Source: an uncultured Christensenellaceae bacterium (GTDB lineage: Bacteria; Bacillota; Clostridia; Christensenellales; UBA3700). Taken from it: a stretch of 64,000 bases of DNA. The stretch lies in assembly GCA_944381365.1 (NCBI GenBank), contig CALWKW010000001.1, positions 124,001 to 188,000 on the forward strand. Direction: 5' to 3'. How positions within the stretch are numbered: position 1 is the first letter of the stretch; every line of letters starts with the position of its first letter. The notes under the pieces were generated by a model, which was not told the origin of the DNA, made no database searches, and saw only the letters and a list, made by a program, of their open reading frames with translations. A program made the translations under genes and the position numbers. Positions 9,874 through 19,569 of the stretch are shown piece by piece.

Positions 9874-10347
9874 CTAAAAGACGATAGCTTCTCTGATAAG
9901 AGCTACATCTTTGATATTAAGTTTTATATTTTTTGTTTTGTATTCCAATTCTATAATATTGTTTTCTTCGTCAAAACCGATAAGTTTTGCCACAAACTTT
10001 TTGTCTTTGCCCGTTTCTTGGCAAGGTTTGTACAAAGACACCTCTACATCATAATTCATTTTTCTCATAAAATCTTTTTTAGTCTTGAGAGGTCTGTCTA
10101 TACCGGGAGAAGAAACATTGAGATTGTATGCCTTTCCGCTTGTAGGGTCAAGCTCATCCAAGGGAGCATCGATAGCATTGTGCACTGCTTCGCAGTCATC
10201 AAGCGAAACGCCGCTGATTTTGTCTATAAAAACAGTCAAAGTATCTTGTCCGTAAAGCTTTTTGAATTCGACATCGACAAGTTCCATACCCATATTTTCG
10301 ATTATGGGTTCGACAAGATTTTTTACTGAATCAACTATTTTTGACAT
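9874..10347 (-). CDS. rimP: Ribosome maturation factor RimP
   Basis: Assists 30S assembly. The 157-residue protein has the two-domain RimP layout with GMELVDVEFKK, LTVFIDK, the VSSPGIDRPLK motif and a C-terminal Sm-like barrel. An in-frame upstream start exists at 10380, but the ATG at 10347 has an AAGGAG RBS 6 bases away and matches the family start. This is the first gene of the operon rimP-nusA-ylxR-ylxQ-infB-rbfA-nrnA-truB-ribF-nfo; its promoter and a leader hairpin are listed separately. Confidence 0.94.
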   Translation of the reverse strand: MSKIVDSVKNLVEPIIENMGMELVDVEFKKLYGQDTLTVFIDKISGVSLDDCEAVHNAIDAPLDELDPTSGKAYNLNVSSPGIDRPLKTKKDFMRKMNYDVEVSLYKPCQETGKDKKFVAKLIGFDEENNIIELEYKTKNIKLNIKDVALIREAIVF

Positions 10348-10359
10348 GCATTCTCCTTT

Positions 10360-10406
10360 ATAGTTTGAGAGCGACTGCATTGTGCAGTCGCTCTAGTATC
10401 AACTAT
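10360..10406 (-). promoter_or_regulatory. Leader hairpin of the rimP-nusA operon mRNA
   Basis: A perfect 12-bp stem (10368-10379 with 10383-10394) closed by a 3-base loop is flanked by a further 6-bp pairing (10360-10365 with 10401-10406) across a small bulge. It lies wholly in the predicted 5' UTR and ends at the RBS of rimP. It has no T-tract, so it is not a simple terminator; an RNA regulatory or stability element is more likely. Confidence 0.7.
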
Positions 10407-10415
10407 TGCAATAAT

Positions 10416-10444
10416 AATATATCATATTTATTAGCTTTTTGCAA
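10416..10444 (-). promoter_or_regulatory. rimP operon promoter
   Basis: TTGCAA (10439-10444), 17-bp spacer and TATATT (10416-10421) with TGA immediately upstream, giving an extended -10. The predicted start near 10409 leaves a leader of about 62 bases that contains the hairpin described above and a good RBS. Confidence 0.8.
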
Positions 10445-10520
10445 CCTTTTTATACAATAAATATATTATATCTATAATATAAAGAAAATTTATCGCTCGA
10501 TACAAAACAATTTTAATATA

Positions 10521-12122
10521 TCATTTACTTTCTTTTCTATAAAATTCATCCATAAGTTTGACAAAAACTTTTGCCGTGGCCTCTGCGTCTTCGTATGCTC
10601 TATGAGCATTCTTGTTGACGATATTATAATAATTACACAAGCTTGCAAGACTGTGCGAACGCTGTTTTTTAAGAATTTTTCTCGCTTCAGTCAATGAATC
10701 GACCAATTTGTTTTCAAAAGGCAAACCCATTTTGTTGCAATATTTTTCTATGAATTTAAAGTCAAAGCCTGCTCCGTTGTGAGCAATAAGAATATATCCC
10801 TTGCAATAATCCATAAAAAACGGCAAAACATCTTCGATGTAAGGTGCATTTTTGACATCTTCGTCATAAATATGGTTTACTTCGCTTGCTCCTTCGGGAA
10901 TATGCCTGTCGGGATCAACCAATGTATTATAGTATTCAGTAATTTTGCCTTCTTCGAGTTTTACGGCACCTATTTCGATTATCTCATCGCCAGAAATGCT
11001 TGTTCCCGTAGTCTCCAAGTCAAAGACCATAAACTTATTGTTCATTATATAATCGCAATGACCGAGTATATCAAACAAATTGTCTTTGATTTCTTCTTTA
11101 TAAGGTTGAGGCTTTTGGAAAACTTTGACTTTGTTTGCTCTCTTCAAGTTTTCTCTTCTCGCCTCAAGTCCTTCATAATTGATTTTGCAAAGTGCGAGTT
11201 TTAATACATTGAGCTCATTTTTCCCCGAATATTCGCTCATACGATAATTTCCGTAGATTACTACATCGTCCCCTTCTTTAAGTCCGTCCAGACAAGTCAC
11301 GAATTCTTTGTCGCTTTCGTGTTTTTTAGGCTTTCTGAGTTTTGCAAAATAAATGCAATCCATACTTCCCGTACTGTCGTCTATCGTAAATTTGAACAAT
11401 ACTTTTTTAACTCTTTTGTCAGGAGAATTTTTATCGAGAATATTGAAAGTCTTAAGCTCTTTTATAGTACCGCAGACGCAAATTCCCTCCATTTCCTTTT
11501 TGTATTTATCTATGTATCTTGGACGCTTTGTAATATCTTTGCCGACATAATAGTGATAATCTCCTATGATATCGATTTCGCCCATATCGACATATTTGAC
11601 ATTTTCTCTGTCAGTCAAAAGCTGTCCTGAATCCACTTCTTTAGAAACATGCAACTTTACCATAACCTTATCCGCACAATTTTGAGAATAAATATATTTT
11701 GCGAGATTTTCTTTCATTCCGCTTTTTTCGCAATAATCCACCACAGCACTCGACATATAGAGATTGATGACTACTTTGTCGTCATCCACTATATCTATAT
11801 CCGTCATGCCTGCGTCATACTGATTTGACAAAGTCTTATGCTTGTTGGACATAAAACTTATGACTTGTTTTAAAATGACTTCTTTGTTGAGTTTGTTTTT
11901 TATAAAAACAATTTTCAAAGAAAATTGCTGAGGAATTTCTTCTCTTAAAAAATCTTCTACAATTTTTTTGTCATCGTCCGTAAATTTTTCTTCTGCAAGC
12001 GTAGGAGGCAACAAGCAAACTATGGACAAAGAATTAGAGCCTATGTCCAGATTGAGATTGCTTACTCTTAAAAATTCGTATTTGTTGTTTGTAGCCTGAT
12101 TGAGCTTGTCCAAAAATTGCAT
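10521..12122 (-). CDS. PolC-like protein with exonuclease but no polymerase domain
   Basis: 533 residues in the position where Firmicutes carry polC (after ispG, before rimP). Residues about 1-210 resemble the PolC N-terminal domain, about 215-310 an OB fold (KVLFKFTIDDSTGSMDCIYF), and about 360-525 a DEDDh 3'-5' exonuclease with FDLETTGT, HNGAGFDFKFIE and HRAYEDAEATAK, so all catalytic residues are intact. In full PolC (about 1430 residues) the exonuclease is inserted in a PHP domain and followed by the polymerase; both are missing here. The frame is open throughout, so it is not a recent frameshift. No clear RBS precedes the ATG. Proposed role: a stand-alone proofreading or repair exonuclease; this is inference. 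Confidence 0.85.
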   Translation of the reverse strand: MQFLDKLNQATNNKYEFLRVSNLNLDIGSNSLSIVCLLPPTLAEEKFTDDDKKIVEDFLREEIPQQFSLKIVFIKNKLNKEVILKQVISFMSNKHKTLSNQYDAGMTDIDIVDDDKVVINLYMSSAVVDYCEKSGMKENLAKYIYSQNCADKVMVKLHVSKEVDSGQLLTDRENVKYVDMGEIDIIGDYHYYVGKDITKRPRYIDKYKKEMEGICVCGTIKELKTFNILDKNSPDKRVKKVLFKFTIDDSTGSMDCIYFAKLRKPKKHESDKEFVTCLDGLKEGDDVVIYGNYRMSEYSGKNELNVLKLALCKINYEGLEARRENLKRANKVKVFQKPQPYKEEIKDNLFDILGHCDYIMNNKFMVFDLETTGTSISGDEIIEIGAVKLEEGKITEYYNTLVDPDRHIPEGASEVNHIYDEDVKNAPYIEDVLPFFMDYCKGYILIAHNGAGFDFKFIEKYCNKMGLPFENKLVDSLTEARKILKKQRSHSLASLCNYYNIVNKNAHRAYEDAEATAKVFVKLMDEFYRKESK

Positions 12123-12131
12123 AATAGTAAA

Positions 12132-13178
12132 TTAATTTTTGCTTTGGTATTCCAATATATATTTTTTGAGTACAGGAAGAATTTCTTCATTGTTGACATT
12201 GCACACATACTCGCCATCGACAAATATGGCTGACTTGTCTTTTCCTCCCGCAACTCCGAGATTTGCTCCCTGAGATTCGCCTATGCCGTTTACTACACAT
12301 CCCATTACGGCGACTTTTATCGCTTTAGGAATATCCTTGCACATTTCTTCGACTTGTTCTGCAAGTTCTTTTACTTTGATATTGGTTCTTGCACAAGTAG
12401 GGCAAGATATAATCTCGCAGTATGGCTTGTTATATTTATCACATGCTTTGAGTATATCTTTTGCCGCCTCGACTTCCTTGACAGGATCATCGCTCAAAGA
12501 AACTCTTATGGTATCGCCTATTCCGTCACAAAGCAATGAGCCTATACCGACAGCCGATTTTACAAGTCCCGTGTGATATATACCCGCTTCTGTCACACCC
12601 AAATGCAAAGGATAGTCGCAAGCTTTGTCCAACAATCTGTATGTCTCTATCATTGTTTTTACATTTGAAGATTTTGCAGATATTACGATATCGTAAAAAT
12701 TGCATTTTTCCAATACAGAAACATACTCTAACGCACTTTCGCACATTGCTTTTGCCAAAGGCATAGACTTATATTTTGAATCGAGCGAACCGCCGTTTAC
12801 TCCGATTCTTAGTGCTATATTTCTCTCTTTGAGATAATCCGCAAGATATTTTGCTTTATCCACGCCGCCAATGTTGCCTGGATTTATTCTTATTTTATTT
12901 ACTCCTGCATCGGCAGACATCAAAGCTAGTTTGTGCGAAAAATGTATATCCGCTATCATAGGTATATGGATATTTTTTATGATTTCTTTTAAAGCAATCG
13001 CACTTTCTTCACCAGGAACAGAGCTCCTTACAAGCTCGCATCCAGCTTTTTCAAGTTGTAAAATCTGATTTATAGTAGCATCAATATCAGTCGTCTTTGT
13101 ATTTGTCATCGACTGAATACTCACCTTTCCGCTGCCTATCTCTACATTTCCTACTTTGACTATTCTTTTGTTTGACAT
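12132..13178 (-). CDS. ispG: 4-hydroxy-3-methylbut-2-enyl diphosphate synthase
   Basis: Penultimate step of the MEP isoprenoid pathway: MEcPP to HMBPP, using a [4Fe-4S] cluster and reduced ferredoxin or flavodoxin. The 348-residue form is the short bacterial type. The TIM barrel begins with VGNVEIGSGKVSIQSMTNT; the cluster ligands are the two cysteines in ISCPTCART, the cysteine in VMGCVVNGIGE, and a downstream Glu. AGAGGTG precedes the ATG. It follows dxr-rseP, so two MEP genes bracket rseP, a common arrangement. Confidence 0.96.
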   Translation of the reverse strand: MSNKRIVKVGNVEIGSGKVSIQSMTNTKTTDIDATINQILQLEKAGCELVRSSVPGEESAIALKEIIKNIHIPMIADIHFSHKLALMSADAGVNKIRINPGNIGGVDKAKYLADYLKERNIALRIGVNGGSLDSKYKSMPLAKAMCESALEYVSVLEKCNFYDIVISAKSSNVKTMIETYRLLDKACDYPLHLGVTEAGIYHTGLVKSAVGIGSLLCDGIGDTIRVSLSDDPVKEVEAAKDILKACDKYNKPYCEIISCPTCARTNIKVKELAEQVEEMCKDIPKAIKVAVMGCVVNGIGESQGANLGVAGGKDKSAIFVDGEYVCNVNNEEILPVLKKYILEYQSKN

Positions 13179-13187
13179 AATTCACCT

Positions 13188-14363
13188 CTATCCGAAAAAG
13201 TGCAACAAATCAAGTATAATCGCCAGTGCAAAAAGCACTATAATTCCCACAAAATGTATCATTCCCTCTACTTTCCTGTTGAGAGGTTTTCTTCTTATAC
13301 CTTCGATTATGGCAAAGACAATTCTCGAGCCGTCGAGTGCGGGCAAGGGCAAAATATTCATTATACCGATAGAGATAGAAAGCAGACAGAATCCGTAGAT
13401 TATCGCAGGAATACCTGCCTGAACAAGTTGAGCCAACGAATATATTGCGGTGGCCGTTCCGCCCATCGAATCGCTTACAGCTACACTGCCGTTGAATACC
13501 TGTCCCAATGATGTGAATGTGACTCTCAAGACATCGTATCCGAATGTCAAACCATGCACAAAAGCTCTTCCGAAAGGCAATCTCTGAACGCTGAATGTAG
13601 CCAATGACATACCTATGCCCTTATTTTCGCTCACTTTAGCTACTTTTATAGGATTGCCGTCCTCATCTGCTTCTTCGCCGTCCACATAAGTGAGATAATA
13701 ATTCTTTTCAAGCTCGATATTTATCTTCTTTCCGTCTCTTATTACCACTAAATCAAGCACATCTCCGCCCTCACTCACGAGATTAGAAAGTCTGTTGAAT
13801 TCAAGCAAACTATATACATATTTGCCGTTGACGGAATAAATAATATCGTTTTCCTGAAGTTTTTGAGAATCGGGTATTTCTGTATATGTGCCGTCTTCCT
13901 GATATTCTACATGCTGATATACATCACCGACTACGGGGAAATATTCGCCGTAAGCTGCAAAAAATATTGTGATTACAATAAGTGCAGACAAAAAATTGAA
14001 TCCTGCTCCTGCAAAAAGCACGATAATGCGTTGCCATACAGGACGATTGTTGAAATAATACTTTGCGTCAGAAATTTCCTCACTTTCCGTCACTTCTTCA
14101 TCTTCACCCGCAAACGCACAATAACCGCCCAAAGGCAAAGCTCTTACAGAAAATACTTCTCCTGTTTTTTTGTTTTTCTTGCTAAAAATTTTTGGTCCGA
14201 AACCGATAGAAAATTCGTTGATTCTGAATTTAAAAATTTTGCCGAATGTATAATGTCCCAATTCATGCAACATTACCATAAGCATAAGGCAAAGCAAAGC
14301 TACGATAAAATAGCCTATCCATTTGAATACTTCTACTGCACTTACAGCCAAACAAAAAGTCAT
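13188..14363 (-). CDS. rseP: Membrane-embedded site-2 zinc protease
   Basis: RIP metalloprotease that cleaves anti-sigma factors and signal peptides inside the membrane. The 391 residues carry HELGH in the first membrane segment (about 31-35), a PDZ domain (about 150-210; NDIIYSVNGKYV) and the NILPLPALDGSRI motif with the zinc-binding Asp in a later segment, plus C-terminal helices. GTG at 14369 is part of the GAGGTG RBS, so the ATG at 14363 is chosen; it sits just after the dxr stop. Probable substrates (for example RsiW-like anti-sigmas) are not in this window. Confidence 0.94.
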   Translation of the reverse strand: MTFCLAVSAVEVFKWIGYFIVALLCLMLMVMLHELGHYTFGKIFKFRINEFSIGFGPKIFSKKNKKTGEVFSVRALPLGGYCAFAGEDEEVTESEEISDAKYYFNNRPVWQRIIVLFAGAGFNFLSALIVITIFFAAYGEYFPVVGDVYQHVEYQEDGTYTEIPDSQKLQENDIIYSVNGKYVYSLLEFNRLSNLVSEGGDVLDLVVIRDGKKINIELEKNYYLTYVDGEEADEDGNPIKVAKVSENKGIGMSLATFSVQRLPFGRAFVHGLTFGYDVLRVTFTSLGQVFNGSVAVSDSMGGTATAIYSLAQLVQAGIPAIIYGFCLLSISIGIMNILPLPALDGSRIVFAIIEGIRRKPLNRKVEGMIHFVGIIVLFALAIILDLLHFFG

Positions 14364-14365
14364 TT

Positions 14366-15499
14366 TCACCTCGACTCAATAAGATTGAGAACATATTCTC
14401 TCACCTTATCGTCCGTATCATAAATTTGCTGCTCATCAGTTATCCTTTCGCCGTGATAGAAAGTTTTGAGAGCCTGTTCTATATAATATGGTATGTCGTA
14501 AAAACCGATTTTATTATCCAAATATGCTTTTACCAATATCTCGTTTGCTCCGTTCATGATTACAGGAGCCAAACCTCTTTGTTTTGCACAATATTTTGCA
14601 ATTTTAAGACAAGGAAATCTCTCTTCGTCAGCGTCTTCAAAAGACAGATTTTTTCCGACAAAATCAAATTTTTCAAAAGCAAAATTTCCTCTTTCGGGAT
14701 AAAGCATGGCAATCTGTATGGGAAGACGCATATCTGGATAACTAAGTTGTGCAATCACGCTTCCGTCCTGATATTCTACCATACTATGCACCACGCTTTG
14801 TCTATGAACGAGCACCTTTATATCATCGCAATCCACATCAAACAAATGCATTGCTTCGATAATTTCAAGACCTTTGTTCATCAATGTGGCACTGTCTATT
14901 GTGACTTTTGCCCCCATATCCCAATTGGGATGTTTGAGTGCATCGACAGCTTTAGCATTCACAAGTTCTTCCTTTGTCTTGTCTCTGAATGCTCCTCCGC
15001 TTGCAGTAAGTAAAATTCTAGAGACATTTTTTGCGGTAAGAGACTGCCATATCGCACTATGCTCGCTATCTACGGGCAATATTTTTATGCCTTTTTTCTT
15101 CGCTAAAGGCATTACTATATCGCCACCGGCGACCAATGTCTCTTTGTTTGCCAAAGCAATATTATTGTGTGCTTCTATTGCTGTTATGGTAGGTCTTAAT
15201 CCGCTTATTCCTACAAGTGCGTTTATAACTAGGTCATATTTTTTTTGAGCGATATTACATATTCCCTCATGACCTGTAAACACTTCGACATCATCAAATT
15301 TATTTTTTATTTCATTTGCAAGATTAGTGTCTAATATAGCCACGAATTTTGGCTTGTACTTTTCAATTTGTTTGAGTATAAGTCGATTAGAGGCACAGCA
15401 CAAAGCTTCTACCTCAAATTTGCCCTCATACTTGTCTACTACTTCCAAAGCCTGAGTGCCTATCGAACCCGTACTACCCAATATACAAATTTTTTTCAT
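14366..15499 (-). CDS. dxr: 1-deoxy-D-xylulose 5-phosphate reductoisomerase
   Basis: First committed MEP-pathway enzyme, converting DXP to MEP with NADPH. The 377 residues show the Rossmann motif LGSTGSIGTQALEV at the N-terminus, LTASGGAF, and the catalytic loop with HPNWDMGAKVTIDSATLM. AAGGAAAG lies before the ATG. Located between cdsA and rseP in the frr-uppS-cdsA-dxr-rseP-ispG series, the standard Firmicutes order. Confidence 0.96.
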   Translation of the reverse strand: MKKICILGSTGSIGTQALEVVDKYEGKFEVEALCCASNRLILKQIEKYKPKFVAILDTNLANEIKNKFDDVEVFTGHEGICNIAQKKYDLVINALVGISGLRPTITAIEAHNNIALANKETLVAGGDIVMPLAKKKGIKILPVDSEHSAIWQSLTAKNVSRILLTASGGAFRDKTKEELVNAKAVDALKHPNWDMGAKVTIDSATLMNKGLEIIEAMHLFDVDCDDIKVLVHRQSVVHSMVEYQDGSVIAQLSYPDMRLPIQIAMLYPERGNFAFEKFDFVGKNLSFEDADEERFPCLKIAKYCAKQRGLAPVIMNGANEILVKAYLDNKIGFYDIPYYIEQALKTFYHGERITDEQQIYDTDDKVREYVLNLIESR

Positions 15500-15511
15500 A
15501 TCTTTCCTTTA

Positions 15512-16393
15512 TCAGGCATTTACAGCACTGATTATATTGATAAGTATATATACCATCGGCAAAACAAAAATTATGCTGTCAAGTCTGTCCATCATGCCGC
15601 CGTGTCCGGGGAAAATCTTTCCAAAATCTTTAATTCCCGCTTTTCTCTTTATCCAGCTTGCACCGAGATCACCCACTTCGCTTAGCACACCGCCTACAAG
15701 TCCGACTGCAAGATATATAAATGCCGATGCCAAAAGACTGTCAGAAAGCTTCATAATTCCTACATTGTTGAAGTTGACAAACAAACCTGTCACATCAAAC
15801 AATACAAAAACAAGCATTGCTCCTATCATTCCGCCAAACAAACCGCCTATTGCACCGCTTATTGTCTTTTTGGGACTTATTTCAGGACAAAGTTTTTTGC
15901 CTTTGAATGTAATTCCTGTAAAATACGCCATAGTATCAGACATAACGGGAATAAGCAATGCGAGGAAAATTCCAAGCAATCCGTAGCTGCTGTGATTGAC
16001 GATAAAAAACAAAGAAAACATTGCCAAAGGATAAATCAAAATAAAGATGGTGGCAAGCAAATCTTTGAGCTCGTATTTATGTATAAAAGTAAATTCTACA
16101 ATGGCAATCATTACGCTTATAAAGAGAGTCGCCAAAATACCTACTTCTCCTTTACCCAAAAACTTTTCAAAAATCAAAGTCAAAGGATAAATGAGAATAC
16201 ATCCTGAAATAAGACTGAATTTCATTGTATTTCTCTCTGCTTTTTTGAAAGCTCCTGCCATTTCATAGACACCTAGACAACAAATCAACAATCCTACTAT
16301 ATCGGCAAATTCTACAAAAATTTGTCTAAATCCCAAAATAGTAGCAAAAACAAGCACCAAAAGTACCGTTGCCGTCAATATTCTCTTCAACAT
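15512..16393 (-). CDS. cdsA: Phosphatidate cytidylyltransferase
   Basis: Integral membrane enzyme making CDP-diacylglycerol from phosphatidic acid and CTP. The 293-residue sequence has about eight hydrophobic segments and the family signature near the C-terminus, SEVGDLGASWIKRK followed by DFGKIFPGHGGMMDRLDS with the essential Asp residues. It overlaps uppS by one base (TAATG), so translation is coupled. Confidence 0.95.
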   Translation of the reverse strand: MLKRILTATVLLVLVFATILGFRQIFVEFADIVGLLICCLGVYEMAGAFKKAERNTMKFSLISGCILIYPLTLIFEKFLGKGEVGILATLFISVMIAIVEFTFIHKYELKDLLATIFILIYPLAMFSLFFIVNHSSYGLLGIFLALLIPVMSDTMAYFTGITFKGKKLCPEISPKKTISGAIGGLFGGMIGAMLVFVLFDVTGLFVNFNNVGIMKLSDSLLASAFIYLAVGLVGGVLSEVGDLGASWIKRKAGIKDFGKIFPGHGGMMDRLDSIIFVLPMVYILINIISAVNA

Positions 16394-17088
16394 TATTTAA
16401 TTCCTCCGAATCTCCTATCTCTTGAAGAATACTCTTTGAGTATTTCAATCAAAGTATCCTTGTCAAAATCAGGCCAATACTTATCCAAAAAAATCAATTC
16501 GCTATAAGCACATTGCCATAGCATAAAATTGCTCAATCTCTTTTCTCCGCTTGATCGAACAATCAAATCAAGCTGTGGCAAACCTGCCGTATACAGGCAA
16601 TCCTCAAACATTTGCTCATCGATATTTCTTATACCTGACTGCAAAATCATATTGACAGCTCTCACAATCTCCTGTCTTGCACCATAATTCAATGCGATAT
16701 TGACAATCATGCCTGTATTGTTTTTGCTATAATCCATAACTTTTTTTATAGCATTTTTAGTGCTTTGAGGAAGTTGAGTCAAATCTCCGCTAAACATAAC
16801 TCTATAACCTCTATCGGCATAATTTTGCAATTCTTTTTTTGCAAACTTACTTATAAGCGAAAACAAAAACTTGATTTCCGATTGAGGTCTTGACCAATTT
16901 TCACAAGAAAAAGCATAAACAGTGACCACTTCTATGCCTTGCTCAGAACAAGCATCGAGCATATTCTTCAAAGCTTCCGCTCCTGCACGATGTCCATCGC
17001 TTCTTTGCAGTCCTCTTTGTGCTGCCCAGCGGCCGTTGCCATCCATGATAAAAGCTATATGTCTGGGTATTTTCAACTCATTTGCCAT
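16393..17088 (-). CDS. uppS: Undecaprenyl diphosphate synthase (cis-prenyltransferase)
   Basis: Builds C55 undecaprenyl diphosphate, the lipid carrier for peptidoglycan and other polymers, from FPP and IPP. The 231 residues begin with PRHIAFIMDGNGRWA (catalytic Asp), then SFSCENW-type YAFSCENWSRP, NIALNYGAR and the C-terminal LPQLDLIVRSSGEKRLSNF, all diagnostic. It lies directly upstream of cdsA and downstream of frr. Confidence 0.96.
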   Translation of the reverse strand: MANELKIPRHIAFIMDGNGRWAAQRGLQRSDGHRAGAEALKNMLDACSEQGIEVVTVYAFSCENWSRPQSEIKFLFSLISKFAKKELQNYADRGYRVMFSGDLTQLPQSTKNAIKKVMDYSKNNTGMIVNIALNYGARQEIVRAVNMILQSGIRNIDEQMFEDCLYTAGLPQLDLIVRSSGEKRLSNFMLWQCAYSELIFLDKYWPDFDKDTLIEILKEYSSRDRRFGGIK

Positions 17089-17146
17089 AAAAAAATCCTT
17101 TTAGCGACAACAAGTCGGTATTTGGGAACCGACCTGTATTTTTTGA

Positions 17147-17722
17147 TTATACTGACAAGACTTCCTGTTCCTTGTCTTTTGTCATCTTATCTACTACTTC
17201 TACCTGCTCGGCAAGTTTTTTATCGACATCCTTTTCATATATAGCTACTTCGTCTTCGCTGATAAGGTTGTCTTTTTTGAACTTCTTGATGCTATCATTG
17301 ATATCTCTTCTTGCGTTTCTCAAAGCTACTTTGGTGTTTTCTGCCAAAGCTTTGATACTCTTGCACAAGTCTTTTCTTCTTTCTTCTGTAAGCTCAGGAA
17401 AAATCAATCTTATTACTTTGCCGTCATTGTTTGGATTGATACCGATATTTGCGGCGATAATAGCCTTTTCTACTTCTTTAAGAATAGATGTGTCCCATAC
17501 CGTTATGAGCAACATTCTTGCCTCAGGTGTCTGAATGTTGCCAATCTGTTTGAGAGGTGTAGGAGTGCCGTAGTAATCTACGGTAATCTTGTCAAGAATA
17601 TGAGGGTTCGCTCTTCCCGCCTTCATATTATTGAATTCGTATTGTAGACTTGCAATGCTCTTACTCATCTTTGTCTCGAACTCGTCAAAAACTTCTAATA
17701 CTTCCATTTGGTCGTATGCCAT
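17147..17722 (-). CDS. frr: Ribosome recycling factor
   Basis: Works with EF-G to split the post-termination ribosome. The 191-residue protein has the RRF three-helix bundle with the conserved GRANPHIL segment, VDYYGTPTPLKQI and LTEERRKDLCKSIK; the N-terminal extension of a few residues is slightly longer than usual. AAGGAG precedes the ATG. A terminator separates it from pyrH and it has its own promoter, so the usual pyrH-frr operon is split here. Confidence 0.95.
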   Translation of the reverse strand: MAYDQMEVLEVFDEFETKMSKSIASLQYEFNNMKAGRANPHILDKITVDYYGTPTPLKQIGNIQTPEARMLLITVWDTSILKEVEKAIIAANIGINPNNDGKVIRLIFPELTEERRKDLCKSIKALAENTKVALRNARRDINDSIKKFKKDNLISEDEVAIYEKDVDKKLAEQVEVVDKMTKDKEQEVLSV

Positions 17723-17753
17723 AATAATTCTCCTTGCAATTTGCTACAATAAT

Positions 17754-17782
17754 TATACCAAAAGATAAAATCAAATACAATG
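17754..17782 (-). promoter_or_regulatory. frr promoter
   Basis: A TTGTAT, 17-bp spacer and TATAAT arrangement lies about 30 bases upstream of the frr start, downstream of the pyrH terminator; coordinates are approximate to a few bases. It would drive the frr-uppS-cdsA-dxr-rseP-ispG unit. Confidence 0.65.
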
Positions 17783-17854
17783 CTTTTTAATATATTTTTA
17801 TATTTATTATCTTTATATTACAAATATTTACAGAATATAAATATATATACGCAT

Positions 17855-17895
17855 AAAAAAATAGAGGACTCAAAGCTTGGATCCTCTATTTTTTT
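17855..17895 (-). terminator. Terminator after pyrH
   Basis: A 14-bp stem (17855-17868 with 17882-17895) made of a TAGAGGA core and flanking A/T tracts, giving a U-run on the minus-strand transcript just after the pyrH stop. It is symmetrical and could act in both directions. Confidence 0.9.
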
Positions 17896-17900
17896 AGTTT

Positions 17901-18674
<774 letters not shown>

Positions 18675-19550
18675 TTAAGCTTTCTTAGCACTAGCTATCT
18701 GAGCTTGTACTTCATCAGCAAGGTTTTCTTCCTTCTTTTCAAGACCTTCACCCATTACAAAACGAGTAAATTTCTTTACATCTGCATTGCTTGCTTTCAA
18801 CAAAGCTTTGATTGTCTTGTCGGGATCTTTTACAAAAGGTTGTTCTACAAGACAAACTTCTTTATAGTACTTATTGATACGGCCTTCAATCATCTTTTCG
18901 ATGATATTCATGGGCTTAGGCTTATCTTCGTTGAGAGCTTGAGCCTTGAGAATTTCCTTTTCTTTTTCGATTTCTTCACTGGGAACTTCGTCAATCTTAA
19001 CATAAGAAGGATTTGCAGCAGCGATTTGCATAGCAATATCATGAGCAAGTTCTTTGTCGCAATTAGCAGAAAGTTCTACCAAAACACCGATCTTTCCGCC
19101 CATGTGAATGTAGCTTTCAACCGTATTGTCATTTACTGCATACTTAACAAATCTGCGGATAGCAATCTTTTCGCCAATTTTTGCTACGGCTTCTGCCAAA
19201 GCAGTGCTCATACCTTCTGTCACTTCTTCTGCTGTGGTCACATTGTTGTTTGCGATATACTTTGCAACTTCCAAAACAAATGCCTTGTATTGTTCGCCAC
19301 GAGCAACGAAGTCGGATTCACAGTTTACTTCTACCAAAACAGCGTTCTTGCCGTCATTATAAGCTTCTACGATACCTTGAGAAGCAATCTTGCCTGCACG
19401 CTTAGCACTTGTAGCCATGCCTTTTTCTCTCAAGATTTCGATTGCCTTTTCCATATCGCCGTCAGACTCCATAAGAGCCTTCTTGCAATCCATCATACCA
19501 ACGCCTGTCTTAGCACGCAAGTCCATTACATCTTTATTTGTGAATGCCAT
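18675..19550 (-). CDS. tsf: Elongation factor Ts
   Basis: Nucleotide exchange factor for EF-Tu. The 291 residues start with the UBA-like domain containing TGVGMMDCKKALMES, then the core with NCESDFVARG and HIAMQIAA-type HDIAMQIAAANP motifs. The ATG is preceded by GGAGG and lies 20 bp after rpsB, the near-universal gene pair. Confidence 0.97.
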   Translation of the reverse strand: MAFTNKDVMDLRAKTGVGMMDCKKALMESDGDMEKAIEILREKGMATSAKRAGKIASQGIVEAYNDGKNAVLVEVNCESDFVARGEQYKAFVLEVAKYIANNNVTTAEEVTEGMSTALAEAVAKIGEKIAIRRFVKYAVNDNTVESYIHMGGKIGVLVELSANCDKELAHDIAMQIAAANPSYVKIDEVPSEEIEKEKEILKAQALNEDKPKPMNIIEKMIEGRINKYYKEVCLVEQPFVKDPDKTIKALLKASNADVKKFTRFVMGEGLEKKEENLADEVQAQIASAKKA

Positions 19551-19569
19551 TTGTAGTATTCCTCCAAAA

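Noticed and set aside
10395-10520. Missing polymerase part of PolC hidden by a frameshift downstream of the exonuclease
   Set aside because: The 170 bases after the stop contain the rimP promoter and leader, and rimP follows at once, so there is no room; the PHP half that should precede the exonuclease is also absent.
12120-12157. Leaderless promoter for the PolC-like gene (TAATTT six bases before ATG)
   Set aside because: Only three of six -10 positions match and no -35 has acceptable spacing; the gene is more likely read through from ispG, although the lack of an RBS is real.
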